Positions 26,525 to 35,166 are shown, numbered from the stretch's first letter. The stretch is DNA of 49,429 bases from an uncultured Bacteroidaceae bacterium (GCA_905236985.1 CAJORF010000124.1:1-49429); one strand, 5' to 3'. Notes: generated by a model not told the origin, from the letters alone. Numbers and translations are program-made.

Positions 26525-27379
26525 TCAATAGCGGTCTTCGATTTCGTCCTCCTTGTCCTCGATGTATCTGACAAAGCTGTTGCGGAGCGATTCGGGAATA
26601 GACTTGTCATTCTTGACACGCTTCTCAATCTCCCACATCTTGTCCTCGACCTGCTTGGCAGCTTTTTTGTTACCAGCACGCAGGTATTTATCATACTGCG
26701 ACAGCATACCATAGATGCCATGCTTGCGGCAGAGGCCGTCGAGCGTCATCGGGTATTCTGTTGGAGCCTTCGGAGCCTTTGGAGCAGCAGCGGGAGCAGC
26801 AGGAGCGGGAACATTTGAAGAGACTGTTGAAGCCACCGTGGCAGCGATGGCAGCAGCGGTCTCAGCGGCCTGATCGATGAGATCAGGAACGGTCACATTG
26901 AAGTCCATACGCACGCCCTTGATATTCTCCAATAGACGATTCACCTCACTGGCAGACAGGTATTTCTTGTCCTCGTCAGCGATGGAGAAGACGATGGTGC
27001 GCTCAACGTTCACGCCGGCGTTATACACAGGAATCAGGTTGTCCAGATCTTCAGCCTCGAGCACCCAACCGTCGCGCACGCGCACGCCACGGTCATCTAA
27101 CGGAACGAGGTTGATGGACAGATTGGGCAGTGGGGCACTCATCTCCTTGCGGACGGGCACCACGGCCTGCATTGTCCATTCTGATTTGTCGTCGGGGTTC
27201 TGAATGGAGTACAACTTGACATCAGCGCCAAGGCTGAAGCTGGAGAAAGCATTACCAGCAAACTCCACCGTGTTCTTGGGGATATACACCTCAGCGGGCT
27301 TGTCAGGTGTGCAAGCACAGAACAGCGCAGCAACTACGGCTGCCACTGCGGAAAGAATAAAGGATTTTTTCATGTTCAT
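26525..27379 (-). CDS. Lipoprotein of unknown function
   Basis: A 284-aa product. The signal sequence ends ALFCAC, so the protein is lipidated; MKK two codons later is an alternative start. Residues of roughly 30-165 look like a beta-sandwich. An Ala/Pro-rich linker (PAPAAPAAAPKAPKAP) follows, then a charged helical C-terminus with YDKYLRAGNKKAAKQVEDKMWEIEKR. I do not recognise it. It lies 54 bases behind the esterase gene on the same strand. Confidence 0.7.
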   Translation of the reverse strand: MNMKKSFILSAVAAVVAALFCACTPDKPAEVYIPKNTVEFAGNAFSSFSLGADVKLYSIQNPDDKSEWTMQAVVPVRKEMSAPLPNLSINLVPLDDRGVRVRDGWVLEAEDLDNLIPVYNAGVNVERTIVFSIADEDKKYLSASEVNRLLENIKGVRMDFNVTVPDLIDQAAETAAAIAATVASTVSSNVPAPAAPAAAPKAPKAPTEYPMTLDGLCRKHGIYGMLSQYDKYLRAGNKKAAKQVEDKMWEIEKRVKNDKSIPESLRNSFVRYIEDKEDEIEDRY

Positions 27380-27433
27380 TTCGGATTGGTTTCTACTATG
27401 TGATGATTATTTTGAGGCTTGATGCACAGCGGC

Positions 27434-29719
27434 TCAGTCGTTCAGCCGCATCTGGAAGGTGGAGGCGGGCAAGCCCTGGGCATTGCGCAGGTCGGCATCG
27501 GTGAAGCCGCTCCATCCGTAGCGGACCGTGGCAGGCTCTTTCACCTCAGGCGATGTCAGGAGAATCTTGTCGCCCTCGATCTTCAGGATGGTGGCAGGAT
27601 AGAACAGGCCATCGTGTCCGGCGAGCTCAAAGCCGTGCGTACAGGTAAGGCCGTCAGCATGGTCGAAGGCTACAGCTGCTGTGCCATTCTGTCCAAGCAC
27701 GAACGAGCGCGGCTTGGGTCCCTCGCTCTCAAGGTGGTGGCGGTAAGTGTGCTCCAGTGCCAGTAGTGCCAAGCGTTCACCCACGGGACGCTTCGTGCGG
27801 TAGTGGACATCGGCGGCATCGCCCACATCGGTGCTAACAGCCATCCATGTGCCGGGGAGCTGATTACAGAGGCGTCGCTGGCTGTCGCGGAAGGCAGGCC
27901 ACGACGGACGCGGCAGGCTGGAGAGCTGCACGACATAGAAAGGCAGCACCTCTTTCTTCTGGAACTCACAGCTCCAGCGGCGTGCAAAGTGCTGGCGCCA
28001 GGACTGCTCCAGTAATGTGAACAGTCGTTCGTGCAACTCAACATTATGTGCATTGCTCTCGCCCTGATACCACAGCACGCCTTTGATGGGCAGATGGCCG
28101 AGCGGTTCTACGGCAGCCTCGAAGAGATAGCAGGGGTCGTATGGATGCCGCTGCAAGGTGTTGTAAGCGGCAGATTCCTTGTCGAGGGCATGGGCGATGT
28201 TCTGGCTCATGCGACCGCGAGCCCACGCCTGCCCATAGTCTCCATTTCTCCAGTCACGCAGGATATTGGGCAGTTCCCATTCCAGCGTCGAGCGGTCGAT
28301 CCACGATTCGGTTGTGGAGCCTCCCACCGCATTGCAGATGATGCCGATGGGGATATCCTCAAGGCTGTCGCACAGCACACGTCCGAAGTTGAATGCCACG
28401 GCAGAGAACTTGGCCACCACCTCCGGCGAAGCGGTCTTCCAACCTTGGAAATCCATGTGGCGAAGCTCATTCGTGTAACGCAGCACGCTGTCGTCCCACT
28501 CCACGGCATCTGTTCGCGCGCGCGCGGGCATATTAAAAAGGTGCAGGCGACCGGCGAGACGCTGGGCATCGGCGAGGTCTTGGTCAAGGGTGTTGCACTG
28601 ATCCACGCGCAGCTCCATGTTCGACTGTCCGCTCGCCAGCCACAGGTCACCGAAGTACAGGCTGTCAATGGTCAGCGTCTGTGCCTTGCCCTTGGTCAGG
28701 TTGTCAAGGAGATAAGGATATTTGTCGGGATAATAGAAGCGGTAGTTCTCAGTGGGTAGCGGCGTAGATGTCAGCGTCAGCTTGTAGGGACCGCCTGCCT
28801 TCATGTGGGGCAGTTCCATCGACCAAGTTCCGTCGGCACGCGTGAAGGTCTCGCCCTTATCCACGATCTGACCGTCCTTGCTCAGCACACGCTGGATGCT
28901 GCGGCGTGCATCGCTCCGCCCCTCCAGCAGCAGGTGTTCGTCGCGGGGCAGCACCATTCCGCTTGCATAGACCGGCGGCAGGCGCAAGCCTCCATGATCG
29001 CCCGTGAGCGCACCATAGACCGTTCTGGCCAGGATCTTCGCACCCTCGGGATTGGGATGCAGGGCATCGGGGAAAAGGTCGGGACGAGAGTGCAGCGGCG
29101 CATAGAGGTCGATGAGCTGCGCATGAGCGCCACTCGCCACCTGTTCAATGGCCTGCTGGACCTGGGCGTGCCAGTCGCGCGTGCCGCTCTGGAATCGTGG
29201 ATGACGGTCGAAGATGGGTGTCATGCGGCAGACGAGGATGCGTGCCTCGGGGTTCACCGTGCGAAAGCTGTCAATCAGCGCACGGTAGTTGGGAATGAAC
29301 TCCTCCTTCCAGTCGGGCCAGTTGCGCGGGTCGGTGTCGTTCAGACCCAAGTGAATGACAACCCAGTCGGCCTTGAAGTCCATGGCCTGACGGAACTCGG
29401 GTGTCTTGATGTAGGGACGATGACCTTTATACAACAAGGTGGAACCCGAATGGCCGAAATTGCCCACCTCGAAACGGTTGGCACCGTAGGCACTGTCGAG
29501 CATCTGTTGCAGGCGAACGGGATAGGCATCGCGGTCGCGGTGGCTCAGGCCGTAGCCATAGGTGACACTATTGCCCACGCAGGCCACGCGCAGCGGAAGC
29601 GCCGGTGCTTTCCGTTTGCTGGCGCCCCAGACGGGCTCCACGCATAGGACTTGCATCACCAGCAGCAGAAGGATGATGGCTGAAAGCTGTTTTCTCATCA
29701 TGTACGGTGTCTTAGTCAT
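27434..29719 (-). CDS. Two-domain carbohydrate esterase (SGNH + sialate O-acetylesterase-like)
   Basis: Secreted 761-aa protein with two deacetylase domains. The signal peptide ends around VWGAS. Domain 1 (about residues 40-235) is an SGNH hydrolase: GNSVTYG with the nucleophile, GHSGST, HLGLND, and DALHPNPEG with Asp/His. Domain 2 (about 240-755) is SASA-type: ASGQSNMEL with a second Ser, VLWYQGESN, and DVHYRTKRPVGERLALLA with the His. Similar pairings occur in Bacteroidetes esterases acting on acetylated glycans. The ATG lies 1 base after the stop of the GH30 gene (TAATATG), suggesting coupling; an ATG pair 6-7 codons inside is also possible. Next to a GH30 enzyme, acetylated xylan is a plausible substrate. 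Confidence 0.87.
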   Translation of the reverse strand: MTKTPYMMRKQLSAIILLLLVMQVLCVEPVWGASKRKAPALPLRVACVGNSVTYGYGLSHRDRDAYPVRLQQMLDSAYGANRFEVGNFGHSGSTLLYKGHRPYIKTPEFRQAMDFKADWVVIHLGLNDTDPRNWPDWKEEFIPNYRALIDSFRTVNPEARILVCRMTPIFDRHPRFQSGTRDWHAQVQQAIEQVASGAHAQLIDLYAPLHSRPDLFPDALHPNPEGAKILARTVYGALTGDHGGLRLPPVYASGMVLPRDEHLLLEGRSDARRSIQRVLSKDGQIVDKGETFTRADGTWSMELPHMKAGGPYKLTLTSTPLPTENYRFYYPDKYPYLLDNLTKGKAQTLTIDSLYFGDLWLASGQSNMELRVDQCNTLDQDLADAQRLAGRLHLFNMPARARTDAVEWDDSVLRYTNELRHMDFQGWKTASPEVVAKFSAVAFNFGRVLCDSLEDIPIGIICNAVGGSTTESWIDRSTLEWELPNILRDWRNGDYGQAWARGRMSQNIAHALDKESAAYNTLQRHPYDPCYLFEAAVEPLGHLPIKGVLWYQGESNAHNVELHERLFTLLEQSWRQHFARRWSCEFQKKEVLPFYVVQLSSLPRPSWPAFRDSQRRLCNQLPGTWMAVSTDVGDAADVHYRTKRPVGERLALLALEHTYRHHLESEGPKPRSFVLGQNGTAAVAFDHADGLTCTHGFELAGHDGLFYPATILKIEGDKILLTSPEVKEPATVRYGWSGFTDADLRNAQGLPASTFQMRLND

Positions 29720-29720
29720 A

Positions 29721-31271
29721 TTATCGTTTGCTCTTATAAACCTTACGAGTCGAACCGTCGGCGCGTCGCTCGATGTAGAAACCGTTGGGCGTGCTCATGC
29801 GTCGTCCCAGCAGGTCGAAGCATCCAGCCTTGGCACGGTCACTCTTGGCCCATGCGGGTTCTGCCTCCACCTCGGGGCTGTCGATAGCATCTTCTACGCG
29901 CTCGATCATGAAGATATAGGTATTGAGACTGCGGCCAGGCATACTGACGATGATCTCCTGAGTAGCTTCCTCGATCTCAATGGGCGACTCCTGGCAGAGG
30001 TTCTCTGTCTCGTTGCCGGTGGAGATAAGATGTACGCCGCTCTTCACCTTCTCGGGCAGCTTAAGCTTCAGTTCCTTGTCGGTCGCCGTCGTGTCAATGG
30101 CCATGACAATGAGCGAGTCACCCTTGATGTAAGCCGAAAATTCCTGCGCCGCTTCAGTGCCAGAAGACAGATCGCGCGAGGTGACCAAGCGTGTGGAACC
30201 TGTGACGTGCTTTGAGAAATGCGACATGACGAATGCGCGCGGCAGCAGTTTGTTCTTCGTCTTGTTCCCCTCGCCATATTTTGCTTCGCCGGTACTGATG
30301 AACGACCAGTGGGCGCGCATATACCAATAGATATATCCCGTGCAGCCTGCCAACATACACTCGTTGAGTTCCTCGGCAAAGAGGAGCTGCTCATGCCAGG
30401 TGGGCAGACGATCACCGATATTGTCGGTCGAGGAGTGCTCCGTCATCCACACTTCCTTGTCGTACTTGGCGGCCAGCGCAGCTGCTGTCTTCAAGTCGCC
30501 CAAAGCGGGATGACCGTAGATATGGCCTGCGATGATGTCAATCTGTTCGCGTGCCGTGGAGTTGTTCAGCAGCGCATTGGAATATTTCGGATCAAAGCCC
30601 AATGGCTCAGCACTGATCAGTCGCACGCCCTTGTAGGTCTCGCGGTCGAGCATGTGAGCATAGTTCTTCACCAACTTGAGCTGCTGCTCAGGAGTGTAGA
30701 GACAGCCGGAGTAGCTCACCCACCAGTCGGGCTCGTTCTGGACAGACACGGCATCCACCTCCACGCCCTTCGACTTCATGTAAGCCAGGAAAGTATTGAG
30801 CCACGGGAAGAACTTCTCGTAGCAATCCTCGCGCAGCGTACCGCGCTGGTTGCCTTGGTCGTCGCTGTTGCCGCCCGCAGCCGTGCCATTGGTCTTGTAG
30901 TCACCGGGAGGCGACCACGGCGTACCGAACACGATGCCTCCGCGCTGCTTGACGATCTTGGCAGAAGGCACAGAGCCCTGCCAGTCGTAGGGCGTGTCCC
31001 AGTTACCCCATTCGGCCACACGCACGTCGCCCTCGAAGTTGGGCGAAATCTCCATGCGCATGATATTCAATCCGATTTTCGACTGCGAGCCATACAACAG
31101 TCTCACTGGCTGCGTGTCCGATGCGTAAGGTTCCATGGCACCGAAGCAGCAAGCGGCCCCGAAACCCGTTATCGTCTGCTTGCGTGTAGTTCTCACCGTC
31201 ACCTGAACGGGGGCTGCAAATGTGGCTGTCACAACAGCCATCAACAAAAATGAACTAAGAATCTTTCTCAT
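29721..31271 (-). CDS. GH30 endo-xylanase-like glycoside hydrolase with T9SS-like tail
   Basis: Secreted 516-aa enzyme. The signal peptide is MRKILSSFLLMAVVTATFAAP. The (beta/alpha)8 barrel shows ITGFGAACCFG, VSVQNEPDWW with the acid/base Glu, and EVWMTEHSS with the nucleophile Glu. A beta-sandwich follows (KHVTGSTRLVTSRD...). The overall pattern is closest to GH30_8 glucuronoxylanases, though glucosylceramidase-like members look similar. The C-terminus GCFDLLGRRMSTPNGFYIERR is the short sorting-type motif seen in many Prevotella secreted proteins. ATG 31271 is chosen over upstream in-frame starts because the promoter box at 31334-31341 lies inside that extension. Confidence 0.87.
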   Translation of the reverse strand: MRKILSSFLLMAVVTATFAAPVQVTVRTTRKQTITGFGAACCFGAMEPYASDTQPVRLLYGSQSKIGLNIMRMEISPNFEGDVRVAEWGNWDTPYDWQGSVPSAKIVKQRGGIVFGTPWSPPGDYKTNGTAAGGNSDDQGNQRGTLREDCYEKFFPWLNTFLAYMKSKGVEVDAVSVQNEPDWWVSYSGCLYTPEQQLKLVKNYAHMLDRETYKGVRLISAEPLGFDPKYSNALLNNSTAREQIDIIAGHIYGHPALGDLKTAAALAAKYDKEVWMTEHSSTDNIGDRLPTWHEQLLFAEELNECMLAGCTGYIYWYMRAHWSFISTGEAKYGEGNKTKNKLLPRAFVMSHFSKHVTGSTRLVTSRDLSSGTEAAQEFSAYIKGDSLIVMAIDTTATDKELKLKLPEKVKSGVHLISTGNETENLCQESPIEIEEATQEIIVSMPGRSLNTYIFMIERVEDAIDSPEVEAEPAWAKSDRAKAGCFDLLGRRMSTPNGFYIERRADGSTRKVYKSKR

Positions 31272-31333
31272 TACTACTATTTTAAAATGGTCATTTCCCA
31301 TAAAAAGCGCACTGTACTGTGGCTTTTCCGATG

Positions 31334-31341
31334 CAAAGGTA
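31334..31341 (-). promoter_or_regulatory. Promoter of the GH30-esterase unit
   Basis: TACCTTTG on the minus strand, 62 bases before the GH30 ATG. Confidence 0.6.
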
Positions 31342-31397
31342 ATCATTCTTTCCATATTAGCACACAAAAAAGGCAAAAAAATGGACAGAGAAATCAA

Positions 31398-31423
31398 GAG
31401 GCCGAGCTTCACAGCCCAGCCTC
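31398..31423 (-). terminator. Terminator of the surface protein / small peptide unit
   Basis: On the minus strand GAGGC and GGCT pair with AGCT and GCCTC around GTGA, followed by TTGATTTCTC. It lies 65 bases beyond the 58-aa gene. The U-tract is imperfect. Confidence 0.5.
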
Positions 31424-31487
31424 TCCAAAAAAACTTTACTATTTTACTCTATATTGTGAAATAATAGAGCCACAAATGAACCATAAG

Positions 31488-31664
31488 TTACTTGCTCCAG
31501 TCATCGTCCCAGACGTTGTAAGCATTGCCACGATTTGATACGTCTTCCTTGACATATTGCGTACTTGTCGTCTGGTTTTCATTGTATATGATGGACTGCA
31601 TTATCAGTTTCTCACAGTGAATTTTTGTGAATTGAAGAGTCGGAATAACATATATCTTTTTCAT
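31488..31664 (-). CDS. 58-aa peptide gene behind the surface protein
   Basis: A short intact gene with ATG at 31664 and TAA at 31488. The peptide starts MKKIYVIPTLQFTKIHCEKL, continues IMQSIIYNENQTTSTQY, and ends NAYNVWDDDWSK. It has no signal peptide or membrane segment. The pattern MKK.Y..P, LM..S and a C-terminal acidic W-rich end is one I have seen in small unannotated Prevotella and Bacteroides peptides near exported proteins, but I know of no function. It lies 34 bases after the surface protein's stop, before any promoter, so it should be on the same mRNA. Confidence 0.65.
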   Translation of the reverse strand: MKKIYVIPTLQFTKIHCEKLIMQSIIYNENQTTSTQYVKEDVSNRGNAYNVWDDDWSK

Positions 31665-31698
31665 AATCTTTGAATTCTTAATTAGTTACTTATAAATT

Positions 31699-34560
31699 TT
31701 ATTTGATGAGCACTTTCTTACCGTTGACAATATAGATACCACGGGTGGGTTGAGCAACGCGGCGACCGCTGAGATCAAAGACTTCATCTTGACCATGCTC
31801 ACCATTTAGTACAGATTTGATTTCATCTACTGTGTCGAAACTGAAGGCAAAGCCCTTGACACCAGCGGGAGCGTCCATAAAGGCCTTAAAGCCGTTAAGG
31901 GTAGTACCGGAGTATTTGTAGATTCCCCATTCAGAATTCTCATAACCGAGGACAAGTTTCGAGTTTGTATCGCAAGACGCTGCAGCTACTGTGCCTGTCA
32001 AAGAACTAGAACCATCAGTCGTGGTTGAGAGGATGGTGAAGTTCTTGGTGTTTGCGGCATCGCCTGCTGCTGAATCGTATGCATCATACTCCAGAATAAC
32101 ACCCGTATTGTGCGGAAGGGTTGTGCCCTCTATCTCATTCAGCGTTATCCAACCGCCATTGACAGTTCCAGCAGTATATGCTTTCACACCTGTAGGAATC
32201 TCCAAGTCAACGGGTGAGTAGAAAGAAGCATACTGTCCTTTGAAGATGACGGGGAGAGCCTCTACAGGTTCTATCGTGAAACTATTCTGTTGCTTAAACC
32301 TATCAGCGGCTGTGTTTCGATCTGCATTGCCGCTACCTGTTGAATAGAGGTAAACATTTCCTACCGAACCGGAATATGTTGAGTAGATACTATATTGACC
32401 GAAGTTTCCACTAACGGCTGCAACTATGGAAAATTCTTTACCATTAGCTCCGTCAGCTTGTGGTTGGTACACCTCCGCATAAGCAAGACCATTACCATAG
32501 GCTACCAGTTTCTTATCTTCCCCCCATAGATATATTGTGCTTGCATCCGTTGCTTGCGTAAATGTAGCACGACCGCCTGCATTTGCAGCCGTCAGATAGC
32601 CTTTAGCACCTTGAGAACTGCGAATTCTCATAAAGATAGGACCACTTTCGGGCATATTTAGGCTTAATCCGCTAATAGCTGTCTCCAAAGCGGTTTTATA
32701 ACCTGTTATCGTTGCAGCTGTTCCATAAGCTGTTCCATTGATAATTCCATCCGCATTTGAGAGAGCCGTTTCCATTGTACCACTGCTTGCCTCCGTGAAT
32801 TCACCAATTCTAGTTCCCACGGTGTAAGAAGAAGCTGTATTGCGAGTCGTTGTTAATTCGGCAATCAAAGAAGTAAAATCATCTGGTCCATAATAACTCA
32901 CTTTTGTTCCATCATGTGAGATCCAAGTTCCAAGATATTGCAATCCGCTAGTTGCTCCACTACTATTTAATGATAGATAAAGTGGAGTTGAACCATCATT
33001 GTTCAATGTTGTCGGCAAGCACCATTGTTTATTAGATGCATAGGTAAAGGCTGTACCTGTACTTGACAAAGAGACAGTAGGACTTGCCTCAATTTCCGTA
33101 TCATGTTTTTTCGCCGTAGAAGAACTTGTCACATAAGTTCCCGTTAAAGCATTTTTAATAGTGAAAGTAAAAGCTCCGTTGGTGCATGAGGGAATAATAG
33201 CCCACTCATATTTCTCTATTTCGCCGCTTTGATTGGTCGGTGCATTTTGATATTGCGCATTTACAACAGTAGCAGAGGATGATGCAGCATACCAATAGAA
33301 GTTTGTTGATTGATAACTTCCGATATACGTGTAGTTTGTTTTACTATTCGATGATATTTTAAATGGGAATGTAATATTTGCAGTAAAAGTCTTGGTGGAA
33401 ATATTCCATACAGGATTGCTCAATGTATAGCCATTACACCCAGTAAATGATGGATTTACGCCGAGGGTCCCCGTAATAGTTCCGCTATATGTAGCTCCAT
33501 TTTCGTCTGTAAGCGTGTAGTTGAGAGTTTCTGAAGAAGCTGAAGATAGAGCCGTATATTCTTCATCGGATATAGCCGTAAGAATCCATTGTGATGGGTC
33601 TGTACTATATTTCCAACTTGTCACCCATGTTGTGTAAGTATTATTATAGTGCAAAGCCTCATCAGTACTATTCGATGTGGTTTTCGCAAAATAAACCTTA
33701 TTATCTGTCGTTTTTGCGTAATTGCCAATATAATAGGCCGTTGCTTCAGCCGTCGTAGAATAGGTCAAAGGAGGATTGGCTGGTGCTCCAGCATATTTGT
33801 TGCTCGTAACACCTTTTAAATAATATTTACCATCACCTGCATACTCAACTTCCATGATAGCATCTGCTGTCAAACTTGTAGTTTGCAGAGAAACATTACT
33901 TTCCCCGACTGTCATGTAATTACCTCTTAAATTGTTGTTGACAGCATAGAACTTCTTGCCTTCAGCAGAAGAGTATATGGTTTCCAGAATGTTTTCTTGC
34001 TGCGAGGTTGTTAGTACTGTTCCCTTTATCATGGTAGTTACCTGATTGATATCAGAAGAACTATATAAAGCAGGTATAGTTTTTAATTCAAGAAGTTTGA
34101 CATAAACATTTGCTTCAATAATGACAAAAGTAGTACTTTCATGATTCTCCTCTTTGTCACAAAAACAGGGTTTGCCTTCCGAATATTCATCACTTCCAAA
34201 ATAACCTTCATTACCTGTTGAAGTATTTTGATATAATTTATATCCATTAGCAACACCACCTACTTCGGTGATAGTCCAAACTGTCGGTGTTGAAGTCCCA
34301 GAAAAGGCATGGTATCCGTCAACATATAAAGAGTTTGTCCCATTTCCCACAGTATAACCACCACCGCTTTCTGTGAAATAGACAAGACTCCATGTGTCGC
34401 TCAGTATTGCATTAGTTAAGGCCTTCTCCATGTTAATATATTTACCGGATTGGCGCTGAATCATCAAATAAGGCGTATCTGCTTTAAAGGATACCGTCGC
34501 CCACGCCCCGCTGACACCCAGTCCCAGCAGAGCACACAATAAAAGTAAGATTTTTTTCAT
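31699..34560 (-). CDS. Large A+T-rich surface protein with T9SS-like C-terminal tail
   Basis: A 953-aa exported protein. The signal peptide is MKKILLLLCALLGLGVSGAWA at ATG 34560; an in-frame extension to 34617 has no signal. It is rich in Ser, Thr, Tyr, Asn and Gly, mostly predicted beta. Three or more segments with the pattern YLMIQ...GKYIN, YVTSSST, GYLTAANAG...YVWG-like resemble ricin-type beta-trefoil repeats. A separate domain runs YTLTDENGATYSGTITGT through TFTANITFPFKIS. The tail VFDLSGRRVAQPTRGIYIVNGKKVLIK (last 27 residues) is a sorting-type motif. No catalytic motif is seen, so it is probably an adhesin or glycan binder. The first two thirds are visibly more A+T-rich than neighbouring genes, hinting at recent acquisition. 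Confidence 0.8.
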   Translation of the reverse strand: MKKILLLLCALLGLGVSGAWATVSFKADTPYLMIQRQSGKYINMEKALTNAILSDTWSLVYFTESGGGYTVGNGTNSLYVDGYHAFSGTSTPTVWTITEVGGVANGYKLYQNTSTGNEGYFGSDEYSEGKPCFCDKEENHESTTFVIIEANVYVKLLELKTIPALYSSSDINQVTTMIKGTVLTTSQQENILETIYSSAEGKKFYAVNNNLRGNYMTVGESNVSLQTTSLTADAIMEVEYAGDGKYYLKGVTSNKYAGAPANPPLTYSTTAEATAYYIGNYAKTTDNKVYFAKTTSNSTDEALHYNNTYTTWVTSWKYSTDPSQWILTAISDEEYTALSSASSETLNYTLTDENGATYSGTITGTLGVNPSFTGCNGYTLSNPVWNISTKTFTANITFPFKISSNSKTNYTYIGSYQSTNFYWYAASSSATVVNAQYQNAPTNQSGEIEKYEWAIIPSCTNGAFTFTIKNALTGTYVTSSSTAKKHDTEIEASPTVSLSSTGTAFTYASNKQWCLPTTLNNDGSTPLYLSLNSSGATSGLQYLGTWISHDGTKVSYYGPDDFTSLIAELTTTRNTASSYTVGTRIGEFTEASSGTMETALSNADGIINGTAYGTAATITGYKTALETAISGLSLNMPESGPIFMRIRSSQGAKGYLTAANAGGRATFTQATDASTIYLWGEDKKLVAYGNGLAYAEVYQPQADGANGKEFSIVAAVSGNFGQYSIYSTYSGSVGNVYLYSTGSGNADRNTAADRFKQQNSFTIEPVEALPVIFKGQYASFYSPVDLEIPTGVKAYTAGTVNGGWITLNEIEGTTLPHNTGVILEYDAYDSAAGDAANTKNFTILSTTTDGSSSLTGTVAAASCDTNSKLVLGYENSEWGIYKYSGTTLNGFKAFMDAPAGVKGFAFSFDTVDEIKSVLNGEHGQDEVFDLSGRRVAQPTRGIYIVNGKKVLIK

Positions 34561-34818
34561 TGTTTTGTTGTTAGTTATTATTTGATTAATGAATCTCCTA
34601 TTTCTTATGGCTAACAACCGGCTCAGTTCAGGGCATGAAAAAAGCGCAGGTCTTCACCATACGCTACTCAGGCCTACCACAGCCTCATACAACTACAGAG
34701 AAGTCTGCACTTTGGGGTGCATACTCTATGTTGTATGATTTACATGCTCTTAATGGCTTCCGAGGTGGTAGTTCGAGTAGCGATTGAGCAAATAAAAAAT
34801 GTGCCTTTCTTGCGAAAA
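34561..34818 (-). ncRNA. Long structured leader of the surface protein gene, or a separate small RNA
   Basis: The promoter at 34825-34855 predicts a leader of about 258 bases, far longer than others in this window. CATACAAC (34730-34737 on the minus strand) pairs with GTTGTATG (34686-34693), extended inward by AGAG/CTCT, with an inner hairpin TGCAC/GTGCA (34706-34721). Further on comes a hairpin followed by six Ts (34638-34665), after which about 80 bases run to the ATG. It could be an attenuated leader or an independent RNA of about 175 bases. Confidence 0.45.
34638..34665 (-). terminator. Attenuator-like hairpin in the leader
   Basis: On the minus strand AGCG..(2)..GG pairs with CC..(2)..CGCT around a short loop, directly followed by six Ts (34638-34643). 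It lies upstream of, not after, a coding region. Confidence 0.45.
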
Positions 34819-34824
34819 AGCTCA

Positions 34825-34855
34825 CAAAGATATAGGGAAATGTTGGAATGACAAA
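34825..34855 (-). promoter_or_regulatory. Promoter of the surface protein unit
   Basis: TATCTTTG (34825-34832) with TTTG (34852-34855) 19 bases upstream on the minus strand. A good match to the Bacteroidetes consensus. Confidence 0.7.
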
Positions 34856-34899
34856 GAAAATGTACAAAAATAATAGTCTCATGCCACAAAATTGGCCAT

Positions 34900-34924
34900 A
34901 ATGAGTGTATCAAATACGCTCATT
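34900..34924. other. 11-bp hairpin upstream of the surface protein promoter
   Basis: AATGAGTGTAT/ATACGCTCATT with a CAA loop and one G-U pair. No U-tract follows on either strand, so it is not a clear terminator. It could be an operator or a protein-binding palindrome 45 bases upstream of the promoter's -33 element. Confidence 0.4.
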
Positions 34925-35009
34925 CCCACCTCGTCACCTCATCAATATCACAGATTCTTTTATTCTTCAGGACTCAGTCTAAACACGTTTGCGTATATGA
35001 TTTACATTT

Positions 35010-35106
35010 TTCATGCACTTTTGCACTCTAACTTTATATTTCATTATTTATTAACAAATTAGATGAGTGCAAAATAGGTGTAAATTAGAGTGCAAAAGTG
35101 CATGAA
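35010..35106. repeat. Perfect 22-bp inverted repeat with 53-bp A+T-rich spacer
   Basis: The left arm 35010-35031 (TTCATGCACTTTTGCACTCTAA, written here in two parts as TTCATGCACTT + TTGCACTCTAA) is the exact reverse complement of 35085-35106. A further partial copy, GAGTGCAAAA, lies in the spacer (35066-35075). Each arm contains CACTTTTG, one mismatch from the -7 promoter box. It may be an invertible segment, a MITE or a regulatory palindrome. The rest of 34833-35166 holds no gene that I can support. Confidence 0.85.
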
Positions 35107-35166
35107 GTATTCAGACAAAGGGTTAGGTGGTAATCTAATTAGACTACAAATGAAGGGTTGAGGGCT

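Noticed and set aside
31272..31412. 47-residue extension of the GH30 protein
   Set aside because: The promoter box 31334-31341 lies inside it, and the signal peptide begins only at 31271.
34685..34882. Hydrophobic 65-residue frame on the minus strand (MRLLFLYIFFVIPTF...)
   Set aside because: It runs across the promoter and the structured leader of the surface protein gene and has no recognisable pattern after the first 30 residues. It is more likely a chance frame in A+T-rich DNA.
35010..35106. Terminator of folC
   Set aside because: The arms are 53 bases apart and no T-run follows the second arm on the folC strand, so it does not look like an intrinsic terminator.
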